DNA of 64,000 nt from Desulfobulbus sp. Tol-SR. Its GTDB lineage: Bacteria > Desulfobacterota > Desulfobulbia > Desulfobulbales > Desulfocapsaceae. The position numbers and the translations under genes are program-made. Shown in pieces: positions 8,161 through 17,143 of the stretch. Numbering within the stretch: the stretch's first letter is position 1; the number at the start of each line of letters is the position of its first letter. The stretch spans positions 27,118 to 91,117 of the forward strand of contig JROS01000008.1 in the NCBI GenBank assembly GCA_000769715.1, given 5' to 3'. The notes beneath the pieces were generated by a model. That model had not been told where the DNA came from, did not search any database, and saw nothing but the letters and a program-made list of their open reading frames with translations.

Positions 8161-9828
8161 TCAGGCCGAGCCCGAGGATGCCTGTTTCTTCTGAAGCGGT
8201 TCCGTGGTTGCCGAAACCGTCGATTGCAGAAAGGGCCGTTCGATATAGGTATAGGTGATGGCGGCAAGGCCATAGGTGGCGAGACCGGCGAGGATGAACA
8301 TCGGCAGTCCGCTCAGACGGATGCCGTAATAGTCCTCGACCTCGGACCTGATGAAGGCGAGCAGGGTCGGATGCAGCAGGTAGAAGCTGAACCCGACGAG
8401 ACCGACGGCGCGCAGCGGCAGAAAGCTGATGATCCGGCTCAGGCAGGTGTTGTTGGCGAGGACGAGCAGCAGGATGAGCATCCCGGCGAAGAATCCGAAG
8501 GTCCCGGGATTCCTCAGGGCATCGAAGTGGGTCCACCCCGGCACCAACCGGGCCGACAGGACCACCAGTAGCACCAGCAGGATGATCCCGGTCACCGAAC
8601 AGAACCGCCGGACATGGGTCCGGTCCAGTCTCAGGAACAGGCGATTGGTCCCCAGCCAGTGGTAGAGGTAAGAGAACATCATGCCGGAGAGGAAGATGCC
8701 GATCATCGGCTCCAGTTTCTTGCCGTAGCCGTAGAGCGCGAGGTAGCGGGTGGACATGTACGTGTTCGCCGCGACCAGCAGCACCAGCAGGAAGATGACG
8801 GTCGGCAGCCGGTTGCCCCGCAACAGCAGGTAGATGGCGGCGACGACCAGCGGCAGGACGAGGTAGAAGAACATCTCCTGCGGCAGGGTCCAGAGATGGC
8901 TGTCACCCTGGAGAAAGAGAATGTGGCGGATGAACTGGTCGGTCTTGCCGCTGAACATCAGAGACGCCGTGAGCACCGCGTAGTACATCGGCAGAATTCG
9001 TTTCAACCTGCGGACCAGGTAGGTGGCCATGAAACCGGGTGACACGGCCCTGGCCGGTTCCTTGATGAACGGTGCTGCCAGCAGAAAACCGCTGAGGCAG
9101 AAGAAGAGCCAGACGCCGAGGGACCCGATCCCCTTCAGCACCCCGGTATGCTCTGCCAGCACCATCAGCGCCGCCACCCCCCGGACGCCGTCGAGCGCCC
9201 CCAGATGCACCCCGATCGATGATGATTTGCCCTGCAGATCGGTGATTGCCGGGAAGGTTGAAAAACTGCTGTGGGCAAGGAGGAGGATAAGGGTCAGGGC
9301 ATAGACAATCGGCAGGAAGGTGCCGACCACCGCATTTTCTTCCCGCAGTTCCCCCTTGAGGACGATGAATGGGTCGATGCCCTCGGTCCGGACCAGCACA
9401 TGATCGCCTTCCAGGGTATAGGACCGGATGCCGCTGGCCGGGCTGAAACTGTCGAAGATCTGTCGGGAAGTGAAGGTTTTTTTACCGCCGAAATGACTTT
9501 TCAGCACCAGGCCGTACAGCTTTACCTCCCCTCCTTGCCGTCCCAGATCGAGCCGGATTTTCCTCGCCACCCCGTCGGCCAGGTCGATCTGTTGTATCTC
9601 CCTGACGCCGGGGGTGAAGGCCTCGGAACTCCGGTGGTGCTGTTCCCTGAAGGTTGTCACGCTGCTGGCGTAGTAGAGTTCGATCACATCGGCATGATCG
9701 AAGCTGGCCTCGACGGTCGCCGAAAAATAGCTGGACAGGGCGATATAGGAGAGGAGCTGCCGGATCAGCAGGAACAAGAGCAGCGCCGCGGCTATCTTCC
9801 ACAGAGGATGGGACCGGTTGATCTGCAT
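8161..9828 (-). CDS. Acyltransferase-3 family membrane protein with N-terminal periplasmic domain
   Basis: This 555-residue protein has a first membrane segment at residues 10-30, an extracytoplasmic beta-rich domain of about 150 residues, and then about ten transmembrane helices of the acyltransferase-3 (OafA/YrhL) fold. The family motif is LDGVRGVAALMVLAEHTG, with its conserved Arg-x10-His pair. Members add acyl groups to surface or exported sugars. The extra N-terminal domain is unusual for the family and may present the sugar acceptor. No glycan-synthesis genes lie nearby, so the substrate is unknown. Confidence 0.85.
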   Translation of the reverse strand: MQINRSHPLWKIAAALLLFLLIRQLLSYIALSSYFSATVEASFDHADVIELYYASSVTTFREQHHRSSEAFTPGVREIQQIDLADGVARKIRLDLGRQGGEVKLYGLVLKSHFGGKKTFTSRQIFDSFSPASGIRSYTLEGDHVLVRTEGIDPFIVLKGELREENAVVGTFLPIVYALTLILLLAHSSFSTFPAITDLQGKSSSIGVHLGALDGVRGVAALMVLAEHTGVLKGIGSLGVWLFFCLSGFLLAAPFIKEPARAVSPGFMATYLVRRLKRILPMYYAVLTASLMFSGKTDQFIRHILFLQGDSHLWTLPQEMFFYLVLPLVVAAIYLLLRGNRLPTVIFLLVLLVAANTYMSTRYLALYGYGKKLEPMIGIFLSGMMFSYLYHWLGTNRLFLRLDRTHVRRFCSVTGIILLVLLVVLSARLVPGWTHFDALRNPGTFGFFAGMLILLLVLANNTCLSRIISFLPLRAVGLVGFSFYLLHPTLLAFIRSEVEDYYGIRLSGLPMFILAGLATYGLAAITYTYIERPFLQSTVSATTEPLQKKQASSGSA

Positions 9829-9908
9829 TGGGTCAGGATGGGTGGTCGATCCATGTGAGGTTCATGGCCCCGGCATCGGGCGGTGGAAAACCATGAACCG
9901 GATACCTG

Positions 9909-10568
9909 CTAAAACAGCGTCGAGCCCAGTGATCGCAGCTTTTCGATCTGTTCCTTGGCGGCTCTGGCCAGTTCGTCGACCTGCTGCTGGGATTGCGGGC
10001 TGGTCTTGAACGTCGGTTTCTGCAGCAATGCGTAAATGATATCGACGGCATCATCGACAGTCATCATGCTGATGTTGATCACCATGTCGTAAAGGCGGCT
10101 GTCCCATGGATCCATGCCGTAGACCTGAATGCCCCACTTGCGGCGTTCCTCGTCGTCTTTCTTCAGGACGTAGAGGGCCTGTTCGGCGGAGATGTTTTCC
10201 CTGTTCATCTCTTCCTTGACGCGGGTATTGATATCGGCGTTGATCCTGATCTTCAGGACGTGAGGGATATTGCGGAGGAAGAAATGGCCGGCCAGACCGT
10301 GATAGACCAGATTGTCCTTGCGGGCGTGATCGAGGAGGGCGGAACGGTAGTACTTGACATAACGCTCGGAGCCGCCCCAGAATCTCTCCAGCACCTTCGG
10401 GCAGTCATTGAGGGCGCGAACCAGTTTGATCTCCGGAATATTGAATTCTTCCGAGGCCTCGAGCAGGACATCGCGCGAGATGCATTGATACCCCATCTTG
10501 GCCGCCAGCCTTTCGGCCACCTCCTTGCCCCTGCTATATGATCCCCTGGTAATCGTGACGATCGACAT
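9909..10568 (-). CDS. Cytidylate-kinase-like P-loop protein
   Basis: This 219-residue protein belongs to the cytidylate-kinase-like family (PF13189). The nucleotide-binding start is MSIVTITRGSYSRGKEVAERLA, where the family has ISR-x-GSGG. The lid-type region contains INADINTRVKEEMNREN, and the C-terminus is a helical coiled segment. True CMP kinases are better conserved at the P-loop, so the substrate is uncertain. ATG 10568 follows AAGGAGAA. A good promoter lies at 10677-10705. Confidence 0.8.
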   Translation of the reverse strand: MSIVTITRGSYSRGKEVAERLAAKMGYQCISRDVLLEASEEFNIPEIKLVRALNDCPKVLERFWGGSERYVKYYRSALLDHARKDNLVYHGLAGHFFLRNIPHVLKIRINADINTRVKEEMNRENISAEQALYVLKKDDEERRKWGIQVYGMDPWDSRLYDMVINISMMTVDDAVDIIYALLQKPTFKTSPQSQQQVDELARAAKEQIEKLRSLGSTLF

Positions 10569-10676
10569 GACCTTCTCCTTGAATCGAATTGCGAACATTG
10601 AATCGTCCGGCCGTCGTCGTGCGGGTGTGGTTCTGGCAACGGGCGGGCACGAACACTGTGAAAATTTCCGGCCATA

Positions 10677-10705
10677 GTCATAAAGGGCAAATTGCAGCCT
10701 GTCAA
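10677..10705 (-). promoter_or_regulatory. Sigma-70 promoter of the cytidylate-kinase-like gene
   Basis: On the minus strand a perfect TTGACA (10705-10700) is followed after 17 bases by TATGAC (10682-10677). The leader to the ATG at 10568 is about 100 bases. The rest of the gap 10569-10938 holds no gene or clear plus-strand promoter that I can see. Confidence 0.65.
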
Positions 10706-10938
10706 TAAAAAGGAAGATGGAGAAAACCACTTCCTCCCGCTTTCGATTTCCAGTCGTCGTCACGGCGGGCCTGGGTTCGGAATTTCGGTCCGCCGGGGAA
10801 ACGGAACGGTGCATCCCGGGCGGAATATGGTATTTTTCAAGCAGGTGGGTTGAGATTGGATCCAGGCAAAAACGGTATGGGTGGGGGCGGCTGTGCCGGG
10901 CCTCTCGTCAGAGGAATTACAATTGAGGACGTGGAGAT

Positions 10939-12348
10939 ATGAAACAACTGTTATCGCTGATCGAAAGGATCGCTACCCGGGTCAACGTCAATCTGGAGGA
11001 GTTCGGCTTTGATGTCGGTCCGTTTATCAACGCCTCCACCAACCTGGGAAAGATGCTGAATTATTACGCCTCCTATGCGGTGACGTCGAAACATCCGCTG
11101 AAACTCCAGTTCAGCAACTCCAATATCGCCGCCAGCTATTTTCTCGGCCAGTGCATCGTCAACCGCTCCGTCGTCTACAAGAGCGATGTGCGGGGCGACG
11201 AGCTCAAGCGGAAGGGGGAGACGGTCTATGGGGCCAAGGAACTGCCGCTGGTGGAGGACGAGGTCATCACCATCAGGGACAGTTTCCTGTTCCGCACCCT
11301 CATCCACAGCAAGTCCCACAACCTCGAGACACCGGAGGAATTCTTCATCCGCAATACGGTGGCCGGCCATTTTGCCAATATCCATGGTGCGACCATGGAG
11401 GGGTGCTACATCGGGGTCTTCGCCACGGTCGATCACATGTCGCTGCACTCCTGCATCATCGGCGAGTTTTCCTATGTCCAGGCGGAGGAGCTGTTCCACC
11501 GGGCGATCAAGCCGGGTACTGTATGGATTGCCAATGATGCCTTCTCCTTCCAGTATACCTATCCCGCGGAGGTGCTGAAGCGCTACGTGGCGATGGATGC
11601 GTCATTCCGGCCGGTGGGGCTGCTGATCGACTTCGTCGAAAGCCGCAAGACCGATTTCGAACGCCTGTTCGAGCAGCTCAACATGGATACCCTCGACACC
11701 CCGCAGAGTTCGACCGTCAACCGCTTCGCCCTGATCAAGGGCAGAACCCGGATCGGCAAAAATGTCCTGATCTGCCAGAGGGCCTATCTCGAGAATGCCG
11801 AGATGGGCGTCGGTTCCAACGCCCAGGAGAACACCTATATCATCAGCTCGACACTGTCCGGCTACGATGTCACCGCCCATGGGGCCAAGATCATCCACTC
11901 GACCCTCGGCGAGAAGGTCTTCGTCGCCTTCAACTCCTTCCTCAACGGCAAGACCGCGGCCCGGATCGAGATCGGCCCGAACTGCATCATCATGCCGCAC
12001 ACCATCATCGATGCGGTCGAGCCGATCACCATTCCCGCCAACCACCTGGTCTGGGGATTCATCGGTTCGCAGCAGGACCTGCAGGGCAATTCGATCTCCC
12101 TGGACGAACTCGACGACAAGAAGGAGCTGACCATGGGCAATATGACGTTTCATGGCGACGGCCATGCCTTTGTCGAGGCCTTCCGCAAGCGGTTCGAGCA
12201 TATACTCGAGCTGAACGGCGCCTACTACGCCAAAGGAAAGAACCGGGGCCATGCCCAGAGTGACCAGAGTGCGTCCTTCAATATGATCCAGCCGTACCGG
12301 ACCGGTCCAAACCGGGGGATCTATCCGACGATATCCATTGAACCATGA
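10939..12348 (+). CDS. Left-handed beta-helix (hexapeptide-repeat) protein
   Basis: This 469-residue soluble protein has imperfect hexapeptide repeats in two blocks. One is around residues 145-185 (ATMEGCYIGVFATVDHMSLH). The other is around residues 265-360 (RTRIGKNVLICQRAYL, then LSGYDVTAHGAKIIHSTLGE). This is the left-handed beta-helix fold of acyltransferases, sugar-nucleotide enzymes and gamma-carbonic anhydrases. Two histidines in TAHGAKIIHS recall the gamma-CA zinc site, but their spacing (six) differs by one from the usual five. A GAGGACGTGGAG site precedes the ATG. It is followed on the same strand by an LCIB-type carbonic-anhydrase-like gene. Its exact function is not known to me. 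Confidence 0.75.
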   Translation: MKQLLSLIERIATRVNVNLEEFGFDVGPFINASTNLGKMLNYYASYAVTSKHPLKLQFSNSNIAASYFLGQCIVNRSVVYKSDVRGDELKRKGETVYGAKELPLVEDEVITIRDSFLFRTLIHSKSHNLETPEEFFIRNTVAGHFANIHGATMEGCYIGVFATVDHMSLHSCIIGEFSYVQAEELFHRAIKPGTVWIANDAFSFQYTYPAEVLKRYVAMDASFRPVGLLIDFVESRKTDFERLFEQLNMDTLDTPQSSTVNRFALIKGRTRIGKNVLICQRAYLENAEMGVGSNAQENTYIISSTLSGYDVTAHGAKIIHSTLGEKVFVAFNSFLNGKTAARIEIGPNCIIMPHTIIDAVEPITIPANHLVWGFIGSQQDLQGNSISLDELDDKKELTMGNMTFHGDGHAFVEAFRKRFEHILELNGAYYAKGKNRGHAQSDQSASFNMIQPYRTGPNRGIYPTISIEP

Positions 12349-12661
12349 TATCCTGCTGCATTCCGATCCGACCGTACGGTTGAGTGGAGCGGTACCGGCC
12401 GGCGTCAAGGCATTGCGCCGGATGCCACGATGATGGTATGGTGCCGCGTTGGGTATACGGCATGATGGTGCAGGGGGATCCTGTGCAACCGCTAAAATTA
12501 CGAGTGAGGTTCCCGGGGATAAAGACAACCGCTCCTTGATGGAGATATCAATGATTGGCCATCGCCGGTTCCGGCATATTTCTCAGGAGATGCCCGGAGC
12601 GGCCGTTCAAGAGATCACAACGACACATGTGCAATGACCAACCACGTATGAGAGAGTACGC
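12349..12661 (+). other. Intergenic stretch between the beta-helix gene and the carbonic-anhydrase-like gene
   Basis: This 313-base gap has no gene I can support. It holds one GC-rich inverted repeat (CCGGCG at 12399-12404 with CGCCGG at 12416-12421) that is not followed by a T-run, so it is not a convincing terminator. No clear promoter was seen, and the two flanking genes could be co-transcribed. Confidence 0.4.
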
Positions 12662-13843
12662 ATGAATGCATCGAGAGAGCCGGAAATTGTCCGTGATATC
12701 GGAGAATTCAAGATCCAGGGACTGGCGATCCCGTACCCCGAATTTGTTCCCAGGCTGTATAATCTCTGTCTGTCCCTCGGGTTCAGGAGAGGGTATATCA
12801 TGCCCTCCCGGGCCTTCTGTTCCGACGAAAATCAGGGCTTTCCCATCATCCTGCTGACCAAGCACTTCGGCACCTTCCCCTTCAACCACGGACGCGTCGG
12901 CGGCATCATCGCCACCGATCGCCATGGACCGCATGCCCACCATGGCGAGGATTCGGTGATCGTCCAGGCCAGCCATGTCGGCTACGACCCGAAAACCGGG
13001 ATCTACGGCACCTGCGAGCGGCCGAAGACGGAGGGCAACTGCTCCACCCCCTCGTGCGGCAAGATCACCCACGCCATCGCCCCGTATCTCGAGCAGTACC
13101 AGTTTGCCCAGAAACGGATCTTTCTCAGCCGGGACACCGATGGCCGGTGCCTGATCACCGCCAAGGACTCGTTCATCGACTTCGCCTCGAAACCGGTGAC
13201 GGACGGGCTGGTGCTGCGGCTGCGGGACATCGCCAGGATCAACGGCGACGGCCGGATCGTCCCGGTCGCCACCCACAGCACCTCCCATTCCTACGAGGTC
13301 TCCGACAGCTTCCGGGAACGTCTGGAGAAAGACGGCTATGTTTGGAAGGGCGGGACCGGGGAGACGATGGGGGATCTGTTGTCCGCCGATCTTTTCTATT
13401 TCCGCGAAGACCTCCACGAGACGGACGAATCGATCCTGCTCGAGCGCAACCTGATCGAGTTCATGCCGCTGATCGTCACCCACAAGAGCCCGGCGATGAA
13501 GGCGGCCAAGATCAACATCCAGATGGAATTCGCCCGCACGGTCGAGTCGATCCGCCGCGGCACCGAGTACAACGGCAAGAATCTGCTCTATATCGCCGGG
13601 CTGAATGTCGATATTTCGACGTATGAAACCTTTCCTTCCACGACCTATTTCGTTCCCTGGGCCGCCCACATCCAGTTGAAGGACGCCTGTCCGATCTCCG
13701 GCGGGATGCACCCCCTGGAACAGGACGAGCTGTTTGCCAAACTGATGGAACAGGAAATGGTCAATCCCGATCAGACCGACCTCAAGGAACAGATCATCCG
13801 CATGATCTTTTCGCCGCGATTCGATATCCGGACCCCCCGCTGA
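12662..13843 (+). CDS. LCIB/LCIC-type (theta-class) carbonic-anhydrase-like protein
   Basis: This 393-residue soluble protein resembles the 'limiting CO2-inducible protein B/C' carbonic anhydrase domain, which folds like a beta-CA. Candidate zinc and catalytic residues are Cys53 and Asp55 in AFCSDEN, His105 in QASHVGYDP and Cys132 in STPSCGK. They align with the C-x-D, G-P-H-I-G and C-G blocks I recall from algal LCIB. The His-rich segment HGPHAHHGED (about 88-97) lies just before. The expected reaction is CO2/bicarbonate interconversion, but many LCIB proteins are inactive when tested alone. It sits directly upstream of the complex-I-like operon. The ribosome site is weak (GAGAGAG). Confidence 0.75.
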   Translation: MNASREPEIVRDIGEFKIQGLAIPYPEFVPRLYNLCLSLGFRRGYIMPSRAFCSDENQGFPIILLTKHFGTFPFNHGRVGGIIATDRHGPHAHHGEDSVIVQASHVGYDPKTGIYGTCERPKTEGNCSTPSCGKITHAIAPYLEQYQFAQKRIFLSRDTDGRCLITAKDSFIDFASKPVTDGLVLRLRDIARINGDGRIVPVATHSTSHSYEVSDSFRERLEKDGYVWKGGTGETMGDLLSADLFYFREDLHETDESILLERNLIEFMPLIVTHKSPAMKAAKINIQMEFARTVESIRRGTEYNGKNLLYIAGLNVDISTYETFPSTTYFVPWAAHIQLKDACPISGGMHPLEQDELFAKLMEQEMVNPDQTDLKEQIIRMIFSPRFDIRTPR

Positions 13844-13979
13844 ACCCCTCCACCCGTGGCCGCCGGATCCTTGCGATCGGGTGGCTGCAGGTGGTCATCG
13901 GCCGCATTAATCCATGCAAATTTATCGAATCATTGTATAATCACACGTCCGTGTTTTTTCTGACAGCGGGAGTTTTTGC

Positions 13980-14009
13980 TTGACGCGGTAATGGTTGGAT
14001 AAGTATACA
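13980..14009 (+). promoter_or_regulatory. Sigma-70 promoter of the Ehr-type operon
   Basis: TTGACG (13980-13985) and TATACA (14004-14009) are separated by 18 bases. Transcription from near 14016 would give a leader of about 200 bases before the first gene. A TATAAT at 13936-13941 has no good partner -35 box. Confidence 0.5.
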
Positions 14010-14085
14010 GTCATGATTTTGCAGCGCCAACCATGGGCCGGAATCTGATCTTGAGCGTATTCTCCCCCCATAGCTGACGATGACG

Positions 14086-14162
14086 AAGAGGGAATCCCTC
14101 TTGCGCCAAAACAGAACGGCTCAAAAGTCGAGTGCAGGGTGTTGACCTACACAGCTTTTGAG
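14086..14162 (+). promoter_or_regulatory. Two stem-loops in the 5' leader of the Ehr-type operon
   Basis: The first is a perfect 7-base-pair hairpin, AAGAGGG-AAT-CCCTCTT (14086-14102). The second is an outer 8-bp pair, CTCAAAAG (14120-14127) with CTTTTGAG (14155-14162), enclosing an inner GTGT/ACAC pair. Neither ends in a T-run. They lie between the promoter and the first gene, so they could be a protein-binding or small-RNA-controlled leader. I do not recognise them as a known riboswitch. Confidence 0.4.
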
Positions 14163-14224
14163 GTGATGGCTCCAGTCATGCAGTGGAGGGAGGTATCGAG
14201 AGACTCTTCATTTCAAGGGGATCG

Positions 14225-16180
14225 ATGGATACTCTTTTTTCTGCACTGGCGGTAATCCTGGCGGGGGGAATCCTGCCGCTGCTGCTGTATCGGCGGTTCA
14301 ACCTGATGAAGGCGTCAGCCGTCATCGCCATCGCCACCGGTTCCCTTCTCGGATTGATCGCCATCCTGCCGGTGATGCAGGATACCGGCCCGCCGCCATC
14401 GACCTGGTCCTGGCAGCAATTCCTCACCCTGTCGTGTTCGATCGACTCGCTTTCCGCGTTCTTCCTCGTCCCCATCTTTATCATCTGCCCGCTGGCCGCG
14501 CTCTATGGTTTCCATTACATGGACAAATCCGAGGAGTCGTGGCGCGTCGCCGTCAATTACCTCTGCCTGTCGCTGCTGATCGTGTCGATGGTGCTGGTGG
14601 TCTGCGCCGGTTCGCTCATCACCTTCGCCCTGGCCTGGGAGCTGATGTCGCTGTCCTCGTACTTCCTCGTCGTTCACGAATTCCAGAAAAAGGCAACGAG
14701 GAGCGCCGGCTATCTCTATTTCGTCTTTGCCCAGGCCGGCGCCATGTGTATCTTCGCCGCCTTCGGTCTGATTTACAGCGTCACCGGCAGCTTTTCCTTC
14801 GATCAGCTCGACCAGCTGCCCTCCCGGATCAAGATGGCGGTCTTCCTCCTGGCGCTTCTCGGCTTTGGCTCGAAGGCGGGCATCTTTCCCCTCCATATCT
14901 GGCTGCCGCACGCCCACCCGGCCGCCCCCAGCCATATCTCGGCGATCATGTCCGGGGTGATGATCAAGATGGGGATCTACGGCATCCTCCGGATCTATGC
15001 GCTGCTTGGCGACACCTCGCTGCTGCCCGGCCGGGTCATCCTTGCGGTCGGCATTGTCTCCGGGGTCCTGGGGGTCGTCTACGCCCTCGGCAAGCATGAT
15101 ATCAAACGGCTGCTGGCCTACCACAGCGTCGAGAACATCGGCATCATCCTGATCGGCGCCGGTCTGGGGATGATCGGGGTGTCGACCGGCAACAGGGCGA
15201 TGGCGATCTTCGGATTTGCCGGCAGCCTGCTCCATGTCCTCAACCACTCTATCTTCAAATCGCTGCTGTTCATGGGGGCCGGGGCCGTGCTCCAGAAGAC
15301 CGGGACCAGGCATGTCGACGACCTGGGCGGTCTGATCAAGCGGATGCCGACCACCGGCAGGACCTTTCTGGTCGGCTCCATCTCGATCTCCGGCCTGCCG
15401 CCGTTCAACGGCTTCATCAGTGAATTTCTGATCTACTTTGCCGCCTTCCAGGGACTGACGCTGCCCGGCGTCTCCTTTCTCTTCGCCAGCCTGGCGATCA
15501 TCTCCCTGGCGGTGATCGGCGGCCTGGCCGCCACCTGTTTCACCAAGGTGGTCGGCATCGTCTTCCTAGGTGAACCGAGAACCGCAGGGGCGGCCCTGGC
15601 CTCCGAGGTGCAGGCGTCGATGACCCTGCCGATGCTCCTGCTCGCCCTGTTCTGTCTCGTCATCGGCATCTTCCCGGCGCCGTTCGTGCAGTTGGCTGTG
15701 TTCGGCCTTCGCGATATGACGGTGATCGGGGCGATCGACCCGGCGACCGGGCAGGCACTGGTCGCCGATCTGGCCTTTGCCGCCCGGCTCTTTCTCGGCA
15801 TCCTTCTCGGCGTCATGCTGCTGCGCCGGGTTCTGTACGCCAGAAAGGAGATCACCAGCGGGCCGACCTGGGGCTGCGGCTTCACCCAGCCGAATGTCCG
15901 GATGCAGTACACCGGCACCTCCTACGCCATGAGTGTCGTTGAGTTTTTTCAACCTTTCGTCAGGATACGGACGGCATACTCGGGGATCCGCAGGATATTC
16001 CCCGGACAGACGACCTATGAAACGCGGGTTGACGATATCGCCGAAATCGCCATGTACCAGTATCTTCTCCAGCCCCTGGTCAAGCTTCTGGACAGGTTGC
16101 GCTGGATTCAGCATGGTCACATCCAGCTCTATATCGCGTACATTGTCTTGACCATCGTGGTGCTGCTGCTTGTCTTCTGA
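14225..16180 (+). CDS. hyfB: HyfB-like (NuoL/MrpA-type) antiporter subunit of an Ehr-type complex
   Basis: This 651-residue polytopic membrane protein belongs to the complex-I antiporter family. It has the proton-channel core helix block (FGSKAGIFPLHIWLPHAHPAAP), where Lys and His line the path, and the SVENIGIILIGAGLGM and HVLNHSIFKSLLFMGAG blocks of HyfB. It would move H+ or Na+ across the membrane in the six-subunit complex encoded here. The ATG at 14225 follows AAGGGG and is preferred over one at 14183, which would add a poor, non-membrane N-terminus. The next gene starts 45 bases later. Confidence 0.9.
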   Translation: MDTLFSALAVILAGGILPLLLYRRFNLMKASAVIAIATGSLLGLIAILPVMQDTGPPPSTWSWQQFLTLSCSIDSLSAFFLVPIFIICPLAALYGFHYMDKSEESWRVAVNYLCLSLLIVSMVLVVCAGSLITFALAWELMSLSSYFLVVHEFQKKATRSAGYLYFVFAQAGAMCIFAAFGLIYSVTGSFSFDQLDQLPSRIKMAVFLLALLGFGSKAGIFPLHIWLPHAHPAAPSHISAIMSGVMIKMGIYGILRIYALLGDTSLLPGRVILAVGIVSGVLGVVYALGKHDIKRLLAYHSVENIGIILIGAGLGMIGVSTGNRAMAIFGFAGSLLHVLNHSIFKSLLFMGAGAVLQKTGTRHVDDLGGLIKRMPTTGRTFLVGSISISGLPPFNGFISEFLIYFAAFQGLTLPGVSFLFASLAIISLAVIGGLAATCFTKVVGIVFLGEPRTAGAALASEVQASMTLPMLLLALFCLVIGIFPAPFVQLAVFGLRDMTVIGAIDPATGQALVADLAFAARLFLGILLGVMLLRRVLYARKEITSGPTWGCGFTQPNVRMQYTGTSYAMSVVEFFQPFVRIRTAYSGIRRIFPGQTTYETRVDDIAEIAMYQYLLQPLVKLLDRLRWIQHGHIQLYIAYIVLTIVVLLLVF

Positions 16181-16225
16181 TACGAGACGTGCCGGACTGG
16201 CCCCCCATCGCAGGCTGAGGTAGGA

Positions 16226-17143
16226 ATGGAATCATTTGTGTCGTTTGTGTTGGCGCTGCTCCTGGCGCCGCTCTTTCCCGGCGTCATCAACAAGACCAAG
16301 GCCATTGTAGCCGGCAAGCAGGGTCCGCCGCTGCTGATGAAATACTACACCCTGGCCAAGCTGTGCCGCAAGGGATCGGTCTACAGCACCAGTTCGAGCT
16401 TCGTCTTCAAGATGGGACCGACGGTGTCGTTCGCCGCCGCCCTGATGCCGCTGCTGTTCCTCCCGCTGGCGGGGACGGCCCCGGTCTTTTCCTTCCACGG
16501 CGACGTCATCGTCCTGTTCTACATCATGGGGATCGGTCGCTTCTTCACCATCGCCGCCGCCCTGGATACCGCCTCGCCCTTCGAGGGGATGGGGGCGGCC
16601 CGCGAGGCCTTCTTCTCGACCCTGGCCGAGGCCACGATCTTCGCCGTGCTGATCCTGTTCTACCGGATGAGCGGATCGCTCAGCTTCGCCGACTATTTCC
16701 ATGGCGCCAAGGCCGTCTCGCTCGCCGGCCCGACCGGGGCCCTGCTGCTGTTCGTCATCGTCGCGATGTTCATGGTGCTGCTGACCGAGAACTCGCGGGT
16801 GCCGGTCGACGATCCCCAGACCCATCTCGAGCTGACGATGATCCACGAGGTCATGATCCTCGATCACAGCGGTCCCGATCTCGCCCTGATCGAGTTGGGG
16901 GCCTTCTTCAAGTTGTTGTTTTACTCCGTGTTCATCACCCATCTGCTCCAGCCCCTGGTCCCGGCCGGCCCCCTCGTCAACGGCCTGCTGTTCTATGGGA
17001 TTCTGGCCCTGGTCTATGTCGCCGTCGGCGTTACCGAATCGACGATGGCCAGATTCAAGATGAACCTGGTGCCCAAGTACATCCTGACCTCCTTCACCCT
17101 GGTGTTTTTCGCCGCCATTCTGACGATGGGATTCATGCAATGA
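16226..17143 (+). CDS. hyfC: HyfC/HycD-like (NuoH-type) membrane subunit
   Basis: This 305-residue protein with about eight transmembrane helices is the NuoH homologue that joins the peripheral arm to the membrane arm. It has the typical acidic loops, EGMGAAREAFFSTLAEA and ENSRVPVDDPQTHLELTMIHE, found in group-4 hydrogenases and complex I. GAGGTAGGA precedes the ATG. The last bases overlap the next start (ATGA at 17140-17143), which shows tight translational coupling. Confidence 0.9.
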   Translation: MESFVSFVLALLLAPLFPGVINKTKAIVAGKQGPPLLMKYYTLAKLCRKGSVYSTSSSFVFKMGPTVSFAAALMPLLFLPLAGTAPVFSFHGDVIVLFYIMGIGRFFTIAAALDTASPFEGMGAAREAFFSTLAEATIFAVLILFYRMSGSLSFADYFHGAKAVSLAGPTGALLLFVIVAMFMVLLTENSRVPVDDPQTHLELTMIHEVMILDHSGPDLALIELGAFFKLLFYSVFITHLLQPLVPAGPLVNGLLFYGILALVYVAVGVTESTMARFKMNLVPKYILTSFTLVFFAAILTMGFMQ

